5,820 bases of DNA from Ruminiclostridium sp. (GTDB taxonomy: Bacteria; Bacillota; Clostridia; Oscillospirales; Oscillospiraceae), in contig JABUSR010000276.1 in NCBI GenBank assembly GCA_021442645.1, positions 1-5,820 on the forward strand, in the 5' to 3' direction. Below the pieces are notes generated by a model. The model searched no databases. It was not told the DNA's origin and saw nothing but the letters and a program-made list of their open reading frames with translations. The position numbers were made by a program, and so were the translations under genes. This document shows, piece by piece, positions 1 through 5,820 of the stretch (positions are counted from its first letter, which is position 1; each line of letters starts with the position of its first letter).

Positions 1-38
1 CATTGGTTGACAGGCTTCCTTGTTTCTTGGAATCATAC
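1..38 (-). other. Spacer after the methyltransferase-like gene, perhaps leading into a next gene
   Basis: After the stop at 39-41 the minus strand reads through 38 bases that end in ATG exactly at the window edge (3-1). An AAGGAAG (15-21) lies 11 bases before that ATG, slightly far for a ribosome binding site. A downstream gene may start here, but nothing of its product can be seen. Confidence 0.2.
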
Positions 39-945
39 TCACAGCATCCCGAGGATGAGCCCCGCCAGGGTCAGGGCCAGCCCCACGCAGGTGAGGAAAT
101 TCACCGTTCGGTTGATCTTGGTGCTGTACATCAGGTCCAGCTCGGGCTCCAGCAGGTACTTGGCTTTTTCAGTGAGGGGCTCAATGTGCTGCCCCCCACC
201 ATGACCCGCTCCAGCTCGCCAAGCTCAGAGATGGACAGCCGCTGGATCTTATCCAGTGTGGTGATGAGCTCGCTGCGGAACCGCTTGGTGAGCATCAGGT
301 CGTTGTTGAAGTGTTTGGCCTTTTCCTTTTCGTAGGCGGCGTAGTGGGTGAGGACGCGCCCGGTAATAATCTTCATCACCAGGAGCAGCTCCAGGGAGAA
401 GAGAATCCCGTGGTTGACTCCGGGAGTCCTGCTGGCGATGGGGAAGTATTTGTCGGTGCTCTGGTTGTAATAGGTTCGGTCAAAGAGACGGCGGTCCTCC
501 AGGTAGGCCCCGGCCGGATTGCTGTCATTCAGATTGACCAGCAGCATATTATCCCCGAAGGAGGCGAAGCGGACATAATCCCAGATGCCCAGGCGTTGTC
601 CAGCCGCAGGGAGGACAACACCACGGGCACGTGGCGGTGGTCTTCGTCGCCGCCCATCATGCCGTAGAGGCTGCGGCTGTGGTCGGCCTGGGCCTGTGCG
701 GCAGCGCACCGCTCGCTGTCGGGTTCCAGGCCCAGGATGGAATCTGTGTGGGGAAGAAAGACCGGCAGGAGCCGGCCCATACCGCACCCCAGATTCAGCA
801 GACGGCGGGGGGCGGCCATGGCGTCCAGCAGGGGAAAGACGTGGTCCCAGAGAGCGGTCTCGCTCTCTCCCCAGTAGACGCCGTCATACGTACGGGTGAT
901 GAGGTCAACCGTGAGACCGTCGTTTTTGTCGGGATATTGATACAT
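39..945 (-). pseudogene. Methyltransferase-like gene with C-terminal membrane helix, broken by two single-base frameshifts
   Basis: The ATG at 945-943 has AAGGGAGG (953-960) seven bases upstream. Reading runs in one frame to about 590, in a second from about 588 to 192, and in a third from about 197 to the stop at 39-41. Third-position G/C bias follows this path. Adding one G at each of two G runs (588-590 and 192-197 on the complement) gives a continuous 302-residue protein. Residues 49-60 (LLNLGCGMGRLL) are the SAM-binding motif I of class I methyltransferases, and ILGLEPD (70-76) supplies the following acidic residue. The rest, with IWDYVRFASFGDNMLLVNLN (121-140), a helical charged stretch (201-275) and a terminal hydrophobic helix (283-302), does not look like the usual methyltransferase C-terminus and I do not recognise it. 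Unrepaired, translation would stop at 529 after about 138 residues. It has its own promoter and is probably not part of the ECF operon. Confidence 0.78.
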
Positions 946-952
946 ATCGCAG

Positions 953-960
953 CCTCCCTT
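953..960 (-). promoter_or_regulatory. Ribosome binding site of the methyltransferase-like gene
   Basis: AAGGGAGG on the minus strand, seven bases before ATG 945. It decides this start over in-frame upstream codons reaching to 1101, which would run back through the promoter and into the end of the ECF fusion gene. Confidence 0.8.
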
Positions 961-982
961 CCCGCCGGGGGAATTTAGGCAT

Positions 983-1011
983 AGTTTACCATGTTTCCCG
1001 GGGAGCGTCAA
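983..1011 (-). promoter_or_regulatory. Sigma-70/sigma-A type promoter for the methyltransferase-like gene
   Basis: On the minus strand TTGACG (1006-1011, 5 of 6 to the -35 consensus) is followed after exactly 17 bases by TAAACT (983-988, 4 of 6 to the -10 consensus). Transcription would start near 976, giving a leader of about 30 bases with the AAGGGAGG ribosome binding site. It lies in the only real gap between genes in the window and is more AT-rich than its surroundings. It could also carry read-through from the ECF operon. Confidence 0.7.
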
Positions 1012-1021
1012 ACTGTCCGGC

Positions 1022-1033
1022 GAAGAGCTCTTC
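1022..1033. repeat. Perfect 12-base palindrome just after the ECF fusion gene
   Basis: GAAGAGCTCTTC is its own reverse complement and lies one base past the stop codon of the fusion gene (1035-1037). It has no loop and no T run follows, so it is not a typical terminator. It could be a protein-binding site or chance. Confidence 0.4.
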
Positions 1034-1034
1034 T

Positions 1035-3458
1035 TCAGATGAGACCGTACTTCTCTTTGACGCGGTCCAGTTTTTCCAGAAAGGGCTCCGCGGCCAGCCA
1101 CAGGAAAAGCCAGGTGGCGGCGGCGTGGATGCAGTCCATAGGGAAGCCGGAGGCAAAGTAGGTCAGGAGGATGGGCCGGCTCAGTTCATGGGTCCACATG
1201 AGGGCCGAAGCGGGGTTCATGATGCCGCCGTAGATGAGGAGGGCGGACAGGGCCCCAAAGATGCATAGGGGAAGCCGCTTCCGGGGGAGGAGGCCAATCC
1301 TGCTGAGAGAGCCCGCCAGAAACCCGATGATTCCGGCGGCGAACATCTGCCAGGGGGTCCATGGCCCCTGGGAGAAGAGAAGGTTGGAGACCAGCATGGT
1401 CATAGCCCCAACCAGAAAACCGGTCTCGCTGCCCAGGCCTACCCCGGCGATGATAGTCAGGGCCAGCACCGGTTTGAAGCTGGGCAGCATGAAGAGGACA
1501 GCCCGCCCCGCCACACCGATGGCACAGAGGGTGGCTACCAAAACCAGTTCTCGGGCCTGGGGCCGTCGGCCCTCAAAGAGCAGAAAAAAGGGGATCATGG
1601 CCTCCAACAGGATGAGCAGGGAAATGAAGTAGTACTTCCGCCCGCTGAGGATAAACTCACCAGCCCACAGGGTCAGGGGGATTAGCAGGAAGATCAAAAT
1701 GGAAGCCGCAAAGAACCCCCTGGAGGGGGGCGGCCGCTTTAGGGGAATGGGGAAAGATGGCTGCGGGCCTGCGGCCTCCGGCTGCTCGGAGGGAGGGGGA
1801 GGGAACTCGTTCTGCCGCAGATTGGGATCCGGGGGGATCTGGCCGCCGCAGGCGGCAATCAGGTCTTCTGCAGTCACCGCCTGGGGCAGCAGGGGCCGGG
1901 CCATCCGGTTGGCGGCGGTGGTATAGAATCGGTTGCCAGAGAAGAGTTCCCGGGGGGAGCTCTGGGTGACCACGGCACCGTCAAAGAAGAGAGCGCAGCG
2001 ATGGGCGTATCTGGCACAGAAGGTCAGATCGTGGCTGACCATCAGGATGGTGACGCCCCGGCGGGTCAGGTCCCGGAGGATGGCACCTAAGACGGCCTTG
2101 AACCCTGCGTCCAGACCCTTGGTGGGCTCGTCCAGCAGGAGGATGTCCGGCTCCAGCATCAGCACTTTGGCTAGGGCGGCCCGCTGGCGCTCACCGCCGG
2201 AGAGATCGTAGGGGTGTCGGTCCAGCAGGGGCCCCAGTTGGCAGAGGGAGACGACGCGTCTCAGCCGGTCCTCAGCTTCCTGCGGGGAGAGGGAACGCTC
2301 GTCCAGGGCCTCCCGGAGGTCGGACTCCAGGGTCTTTTTCAAAAAAAGAGCCTGGGGCTCCTGGGGGAGAAGGACGGCCCGGCCAGCGATCTGAAGCCGT
2401 CCCCGGTGAGGGGACTCCAGACCTGCCAGGAGCTTCAGGGTAGTGGTCTTGCCTGTGCCGTTGCCCCCTACGAGGGCCAGCAGTTCCCCCTGCTTTACTT
2501 CCAGGGACAGGTTCCGGAGAATGTCAGGATCGTGCTTTTCGTAACGGAACCACACCTCCCGGGCGGTGATGACCGACGGGGCTGCGGGATCCTGCGGGGA
2601 CTCAGGAGGCAGGGGTGAGAGCGGATGTCCGGCCGCATAGTCTGCCAGCCAGTCCCGGCCTGCCCGGACAGTGATGGGGCAGGGGGCTGTGCTCTCGGTG
2701 GCCGCCCACACCCTCGCGGGGGCGGGCATGGCCAGGAACATGGGGTGATCCAGGGCCCGCAGGGCCTGGGCCGCCTGGTCAGGAGTGCCCTGGCAGAGGG
2801 TGCGTCCCCGGTCCATTACAACCACCCGGCTGGCCAGGGGAAGGACCTCATCCAGCCGGTGCTCTGTGAGGAGGATGGTGGTTCCCAGTTCCCGGTTGAG
2901 CCGCTGGAGAACAGAGAGGAACTCTCCGGCGGCAATGGGATCCAACTGGCTGAGGGGTTCATCCAAAACGAGAAGGTCGGGATCCAGCGTCATAACAGCG
3001 GCCAGATTCAAAAGCTGCTTCTGTCCGCCGGACAGGTCAGCGGTATCCCGATGAAACCAGGTCTGGATGCCGAAGAAGGAAGCCATCTCCGCTACTCGGC
3101 GGCGGATGGTGGGGGTATCGGTCCCCAAACTCTCCAGCCCAAAGGCCAACTCATGCCAGACATTGTCCGTGACCAGTTGGGATTCAGGGTCCTGTTGGAC
3201 AAAGCCAATGGCCCCCGCCTGGGTGCGGGGGCTTAGGGAATCCAGGGGCTGGCCCTGGAAGAGGATCTGTCCGGTTCGGGTCCCATGGGGGGCCAGGGCG
3301 GGCTTGAGCTGGCGCAGGAGGGTGGTCTTGCCGCAGCCGGAGGGGCCACAGAGAACGCAGAAATCCCCCGGCAGCAGGGTTAGATCAAGTGAATCCAGAG
3401 CAGGGGCCAGGGCGTTGGGATAGGTAAAGGTCAGGGCCTGGAGGGTAAGCAATTCCAT
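1035..3458 (-). CDS. Fused ECF transporter protein: EcfA and EcfA' ATPase domains plus C-terminal S component (CbrT-like)
   Basis: An 807-residue, three-part protein. ATPase domain 1 (about 1-250) has Walker A GPSGCGKT (38-45), Q-loop FVQQDPESQ (87-94), signature LSGGQ (142-146), Walker B DLLVLDEP (161-168) and the switch His in TEHRLDE (H200). ATPase domain 2 (about 297-520) has Walker A GGNGTGKT (331-338), Q-loop LLPQEP (364-368), signature LSGGE (419-423), Walker B ILLLDEP (439-445) and VSHDL (H476). Both sites look complete. A Pro-rich linker (about 541-580) leads to a membrane domain (581-795) with the S-component blocks GRAVLFMLPSFKPVLALTII (651-670), GFLVGAMTMLVSNLLFSQGP (680-699) and GPWTPWQMFAAGIIGFLAG (698-716). 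These resemble cobalamin-type S components; two hydrophobic segments (583-603, 607-629) precede the core. Start chosen at ATG 3458 because a strong AAAGGAGGT lies six bases upstream; the ATG at 3500 would add 14 unlikely residues. With EcfT it would form a whole ECF importer. Corrinoid specificity is inferred. Confidence 0.94.
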   Translation of the reverse strand: MELLTLQALTFTYPNALAPALDSLDLTLLPGDFCVLCGPSGCGKTTLLRQLKPALAPHGTRTGQILFQGQPLDSLSPRTQAGAIGFVQQDPESQLVTDNVWHELAFGLESLGTDTPTIRRRVAEMASFFGIQTWFHRDTADLSGGQKQLLNLAAVMTLDPDLLVLDEPLSQLDPIAAGEFLSVLQRLNRELGTTILLTEHRLDEVLPLASRVVVMDRGRTLCQGTPDQAAQALRALDHPMFLAMPAPARVWAATESTAPCPITVRAGRDWLADYAAGHPLSPLPPESPQDPAAPSVITAREVWFRYEKHDPDILRNLSLEVKQGELLALVGGNGTGKTTTLKLLAGLESPHRGRLQIAGRAVLLPQEPQALFLKKTLESDLREALDERSLSPQEAEDRLRRVVSLCQLGPLLDRHPYDLSGGERQRAALAKVLMLEPDILLLDEPTKGLDAGFKAVLGAILRDLTRRGVTILMVSHDLTFCARYAHRCALFFDGAVVTQSSPRELFSGNRFYTTAANRMARPLLPQAVTAEDLIAACGGQIPPDPNLRQNEFPPPPSEQPEAAGPQPSFPIPLKRPPPSRGFFAASILIFLLIPLTLWAGEFILSGRKYYFISLLILLEAMIPFFLLFEGRRPQARELVLVATLCAIGVAGRAVLFMLPSFKPVLALTIIAGVGLGSETGFLVGAMTMLVSNLLFSQGPWTPWQMFAAGIIGFLAGSLSRIGLLPRKRLPLCIFGALSALLIYGGIMNPASALMWTHELSRPILLTYFASGFPMDCIHAAATWLFLWLAAEPFLEKLDRVKEKYGLI

Positions 3459-4336
3459 GTCCGCACCTCCTTTCCGAAGAGGATCACGGGGGTCATGCAC
3501 AGGGCGAGATAGGTGAGTTGGAGACTCAGGGGGAAGGGGGCGGCAAGGGCTCCGCCTACCGTGGGGTAGTATTGCCAGGTGAAGCCCCCTGCAATCCAGC
3601 CACTGCCGATGTAGAGACCGCAGAGAAGCAGCCAGAGCAGAAGGACCCGGTCCCGGCTGTCCAGCCGGTAGAGTGAGAAGGCCGTCCGGCCCGGCAGACC
3701 GTAGCCCCGGCCTTTCATGGAATCGGCGGTGTCAATGGCGTCCTCCAGACTCCACATGATGATGATGGACAGGATGGTGATGCTCCGGCGGAGGCGTCGA
3801 AGGGGTGTGCCCTCTGCCGTATCCCGCCCTAGTGATTTCTGGACCCGGGCCACGGTTCGGAACCTTCGGGTGAACCGGGGGATGAACCGGAGGGTCATGC
3901 TGAGGATCAGGCCCAGAGAGGGGACCACCCGGCCGAAGAGATAGACGAACTTGTCCGCCGTCATCACTCGGGTGCAGCAGGAAAACCACAGAAGAACAGC
4001 GGCCAGCATGGCTGTAGCGGCCAGACCGTAGAGGAGACTCTCCAGGGTCAGGGGATTTCCCGAGGGCAGGTAGGCCAGGATGGTGACACCCCGGTGGTTG
4101 AAGGCGGGGTTGATCACCGCCGCCAGCAGGAAGACCGGCAGGGCCATGGCAAGACTCCGGGCCAGTCCACGCCCTCCCCGGAGGAGCCAGGTATAGGTCA
4201 GGGCGGACACCAGGGAGATAGCAAGGCTTACCGGGTGAAGAAAAAACATGGTGAAGACCGGCACCAGGGCGAAGTAGAGGGCGTTCACCCCGGGATGGCA
4301 CTGGGAAAAGGGGTCAGGGCGGGTCAGGGGAATCAC
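3431..4336 (-). CDS. ecfT: ECF transporter transmembrane coupling protein EcfT
   Basis: EcfT is the integral membrane subunit that couples ATP hydrolysis in the EcfA/EcfA' pair to the substrate-binding S component. The 301-residue product opens with FSQCHPGVNALYFALVPVFT, the conserved EcfT beginning. Hydrophobic segments lie at about 18-52, 61-78, 100-120, 136-150, 230-248 and 268-288. The cytoplasmic coupling region is seen in SMTLRFIPRF (146-155), VQKSLGRD (165-172) and the hallmark SMKGRGYG (206-213). I chose the GTG at 4336-4334. It sits just before the conserved FSQCHPGVN block, leaves a 16-base gap after the DUF4430 stop, and has GGAAAGG just upstream (spacing of only two bases, rather tight). 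An ATG at 4465 would add 43 residues that only shadow the DUF4430 domain. The 3' end overlaps the next gene by 28 bases, which suggests translational coupling. It probably works with the ATPase-S fusion encoded next. Confidence 0.94.
   Translation of the reverse strand: MIPLTRPDPFSQCHPGVNALYFALVPVFTMFFLHPVSLAISLVSALTYTWLLRGGRGLARSLAMALPVFLLAAVINPAFNHRGVTILAYLPSGNPLTLESLLYGLAATAMLAAVLLWFSCCTRVMTADKFVYLFGRVVPSLGLILSMTLRFIPRFTRRFRTVARVQKSLGRDTAEGTPLRRLRRSITILSIIIMWSLEDAIDTADSMKGRGYGLPGRTAFSLYRLDSRDRVLLLWLLLCGLYIGSGWIAGGFTWQYYPTVGGALAAPFPLSLQLTYLALCMTPVILFGKEVRTWNCLPSRP
3465..3473 (-). promoter_or_regulatory. Strong ribosome binding site that fixes the start of the ECF ATPase-S fusion
   Basis: AAAGGAGGT on the minus strand, six bases before ATG 3458. 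It lies inside the end of ecfT, so the fusion gene starts before ecfT stops (28-base overlap). This supports ATG 3458 over the upstream in-frame ATG at 3500. Confidence 0.85.
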
Positions 4337-4338
4337 GT

Positions 4339-4345
4339 CCTTTCC
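4339..4345 (-). promoter_or_regulatory. Probable ribosome binding site for the GTG start of ecfT
   Basis: GGAAAGG on the minus strand in the 16-base gap between the DUF4430 stop and GTG 4336. Its last G is only two bases from the GTG, closer than usual, so initiation may be weak or helped by coupling to the DUF4430 stop codon. Confidence 0.5.
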
Positions 4346-4352
4346 AAATCCG

Positions 4353-5195
4353 TCAGGAGACCTGGCGGCCCACGTCCAGGCCCAGGTCGCAGGTGTAGAG
4401 CCACTGGATATCGTCCCCGTTTTGCAGGGCATACCGGCCGCAGCCGTAGTTGGGGAACCAGTCATTGACCCGGTAGACCCAGCCGGACAGCTCGCCGCAG
4501 TCGTACTCGTACAGGTTGCCGATGCCTTCGATGTAGGCTGAGTTGTATCCGGGCGCGTTGGTGAATTCCAGGTGGATACCGGCCTTCTTCATCTCCCGCC
4601 TGAGCACATGGAAGACGCTCTCCCCCTCATAAAAGGTGACGGTGGTAGTGGGGAAGAGAAACCCGTCAGCCGGGACCAGAGAGGTCTTTTCCGGGGGGAG
4701 CCAGTCCATGTGGGCCAGAATGGAGTCACATCGGATCGTGAGGGTACAGGTGAGAGCTTCGGTAGGCACAGGTCGGCCCTCGGGCACCGGCTGGGTGCCG
4801 TAGGGGTCCTCTCCCGTGGCCGGATCGATGGGCATCCCCTGCAGGGAGGACCAGGCCGTATTCCCGGTCTCTTGAGAGGCAGTTGTCCCTCCGACCAAGG
4901 CCTGGGCGGAGTCTTTCTTCTCCTGAGCGGTCATGTCTCCCTGTGCGCCGCCGGGACGGCTCTCCGGTACGGCCTCCGTCGATGTTTCGCCGGGGGCCTC
5001 CTGGGACACAGATTCGTCTGCAGGGTCTTGGACGGCCTCCGGAGCAGGTTCCGTTTGGATGGCCTCAGCGGCTGCGGCCTGGGTGGAGGGTTCCGCAGGG
5101 AGGACCTCCCCGCCGTACCGGAAAGCCACTGCCAGGACCAGGAGGACCCCCAGAATGGGCAGGATCGTTTTTGCTTGGAACAGATTCCGTTTCAT
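4353..5195 (-). CDS. Secreted or membrane-anchored DUF4430 (transcobalamin beta-like) protein
   Basis: A 280-residue exported protein. Residues 1-10 are basic (MKRNLFQAKT), followed by a hydrophobic helix at about 11-25 (ILPILGVLLVLAVAF) that is a signal peptide or an N-terminal anchor. There is no lipobox cysteine. Residues 32-110 form a low-complexity stalk rich in Ala, Glu, Pro, Thr and Gln. Residues about 146-277 match the DUF4430 pattern: CTLTIRCDSIL, VTFYEGESVFHVLRREMKKAG, YNSAYIEGIGNLYEYDCGE, LSGWVYRVNDWFPNYGC and the closing IQWLYTCDLGLDVG. Cysteines at 150, 156, 233, 252 and 269 could form disulfides. DUF4430 is known to be related to the beta domain of transcobalamin and intrinsic factor, and often lies beside ECF transporter genes in Firmicutes. 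The likely role, by inference, is binding a corrinoid outside the cell and handing it to the transporter. ATG start with TAGGAG (5202-5207) six bases upstream. The stop is 16 bases before ecfT. Confidence 0.93.
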   Translation of the reverse strand: MKRNLFQAKTILPILGVLLVLAVAFRYGGEVLPAEPSTQAAAAEAIQTEPAPEAVQDPADESVSQEAPGETSTEAVPESRPGGAQGDMTAQEKKDSAQALVGGTTASQETGNTAWSSLQGMPIDPATGEDPYGTQPVPEGRPVPTEALTCTLTIRCDSILAHMDWLPPEKTSLVPADGFLFPTTTVTFYEGESVFHVLRREMKKAGIHLEFTNAPGYNSAYIEGIGNLYEYDCGELSGWVYRVNDWFPNYGCGRYALQNGDDIQWLYTCDLGLDVGRQVS

Positions 5196-5212
5196 GGCGT
5201 GCTCCTATTCTG

Positions 5213-5820
5213 TCAGAGAAGATTGGCGCAGCCCAGGAGGTCATACAGCATCTGGGCGATCTCGCACCGGAGGGTGGGGACATTAGGCCCAATGGTCAGG
5301 GCACTGTCCGCCAGGATGCCCTGCCGATAGCAGAAGGCCAGCCCCGGCCGGGCCCAGCTGCCGACGGAGGTATAGTCGGCAAACTGGGACAGGATATCCC
5401 GGACAGCGGCGTTGTCCAGCTGGGTGTCCAGCCCACAGAGCTTTGCAGCCCGGGCCACCATCACGGCGGCCTCCTGGCGGGTAATGACGCCGTTGGGGTC
5501 AAAAACGGTGGGAGAGCGGCCGTTGACGATACCATAGGCATAGGCGGCCCCCACATAGGGAGCGAACCAGCTCCCGGCGGGTACATCGGTGAAGGGAGAG
5601 GAGAGACCCTGGGGCAGCCCCAGTCCCCGTACCACGATGGCAGCGAACTGGGACCGGGTCAGGGTGCCCTTCGGTTCGAAGGCACCGGAACCGGTTCCGG
5701 TGATGATTCCCCGGGCGGCCAGGGCCTCTACGGCGGACTGGTTGGGGTGCCCGGCGATATCGTCAAAGGTCATGCCTGGGCAGGTCACCGGGGAGACCGT
5801 CACATCGGCGTGTTTCCCGG
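5213..5820 (-). CDS. S-layer homology (SLH) domain protein, C-terminal part, cut by the right window edge
   Basis: The visible 201 residues are three consecutive SLH repeats, which bind secondary cell-wall polymers and hold proteins on the surface of Gram-positive cells. Repeat 1 starts at FDDIAGHPNQSAVEALAARG and contains FEPKGTLTRSQFAAIVVRGL. Repeat 2 starts at FTDVPAGSWFAPYVGAAYAY and contains FDPNGVITRQEAAVMVARA. Repeat 3 starts near FADYTSVGSWARPGLAFCY and contains LRCEIAQMLYDLLG. Repeats 1 and 2 keep the usual F-x-D-V/I start and the TR-x-E/Q-A core. Repeat 3 is more diverged, with LRCEIA in place of TRAEFA. The frame stays open to the edge (GKHADV precedes the GTG near 5803), so that GTG is not the start and the N-terminal functional part is missing. 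The stop lies 17 bases before the DUF4430 gene, so the two are probably co-transcribed. By inference this is the wall-anchored partner of the downstream transporter; what it binds cannot be seen here. Confidence 0.93.
   Translation of the reverse strand, partial: GKHADVTVSPVTCPGMTFDDIAGHPNQSAVEALAARGIITGTGSGAFEPKGTLTRSQFAAIVVRGLGLPQGLSSPFTDVPAGSWFAPYVGAAYAYGIVNGRSPTVFDPNGVITRQEAAVMVARAAKLCGLDTQLDNAAVRDILSQFADYTSVGSWARPGLAFCYRQGILADSALTIGPNVPTLRCEIAQMLYDLLGCANLL

Noticed and set aside
591..787. N-terminal part of the middle-frame open frame in the broken gene (start at 787)
   Set aside because: This stretch is Arg/Pro-rich shadow sequence; the GC3-biased frame here is the one carrying the methyltransferase motif. 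Only the part after about 588 is real coding in that frame.
1022..1033. Palindrome after the ECF fusion gene as a rho-independent terminator
   Set aside because: There is no loop and no T run follows on the minus strand.
2214..3236. Two plus-strand open frames (2214-2618 and 2625-3236) opposite the ATPase domains
   Set aside because: They mirror the well-conserved ABC ATPase coding frame, and their products show no recognisable motif.
4337..4465. N-terminal extension of EcfT starting at ATG 4465
   Set aside because: It overlaps the conserved end of the DUF4430 domain by over 110 bases in another frame, and the extra residues have no EcfT similarity.
5196..5212. Cobalamin riboswitch or operon promoter in front of the DUF4430 gene
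   Set aside because: The gap is only 17 bases and holds just a ribosome binding site. Any riboswitch must lie upstream of the SLH gene, outside the window.
4572..5330. Long plus-strand open frame (252 codons) opposite the DUF4430 and SLH genes
   Set aside because: It is antisense to two clearly recognised genes, its product is rich in Gly, Arg and Leu without any domain, and no ribosome binding site was seen. It is a by-product of high GC content.
5801..5803. GTG as start of the SLH protein
   Set aside because: The frame is open upstream to the window edge, no ribosome binding site precedes it, and it would leave a surface protein with no signal peptide.

Overview
The window looks like a piece of a GC-rich chromosome from a Gram-positive Clostridia-type bacterium, possibly of the Oscillospiraceae kind. 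The reasons are S-layer homology repeats, a DUF4430 surface protein, an energy-coupling factor (ECF) vitamin transporter, strong AGGAGG-type ribosome binding sites, and coding frames with almost all G or C at third positions. This placement is inferred from gene content, not from a marker gene. Every gene I can support is on the minus strand, so transcription runs from the right edge to the left.

Right part (5820 down to 1035) is one compact run of four genes. They are: the C-terminal end of a protein with three S-layer homology repeats (cut by the window edge); a secreted or membrane-anchored DUF4430 protein on a long acidic stalk; the ECF transmembrane coupling protein EcfT; and an 807-residue protein that joins two ABC ATPase domains (EcfA and EcfA') to a C-terminal membrane domain of the S-component (substrate-binding) type. 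Gaps are 16 or 17 bases, or a 28-base overlap, so this is almost certainly one operon. Its promoter and any leader lie beyond the right edge.

The S domain resembles the cobalamin-type S components (CbrT-like), and DUF4430 is related to the beta domain of transcobalamin and intrinsic factor. The simplest reading is a cell-wall-anchored capture and uptake system for a corrinoid (vitamin B12 or a precursor). The surface proteins would bind the ligand, the S domain would carry it through the membrane, and EcfT with the two ATPase domains would supply the energy. The substrate is inferred, not proven.

Left part (1034 down to 1) starts with an 89-base gap holding a good sigma-70/sigma-A promoter (TTGACG, 17 bases, TAAACT). 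It drives a separate gene at 945-39 whose start looks like a SAM-dependent methyltransferase and whose end is an unrecognised domain with a C-terminal membrane helix. This gene is split over three frames by two apparent single-G losses in G runs. Restoring both gives a clean 302-residue protein. It is either a sequencing or assembly artefact, a young pseudogene, or (at one of the two sites only) programmed -1 frameshifting at G GGG GGC.

No tRNA, rRNA, CRISPR array, insertion sequence or convincing rho-independent terminator is visible.
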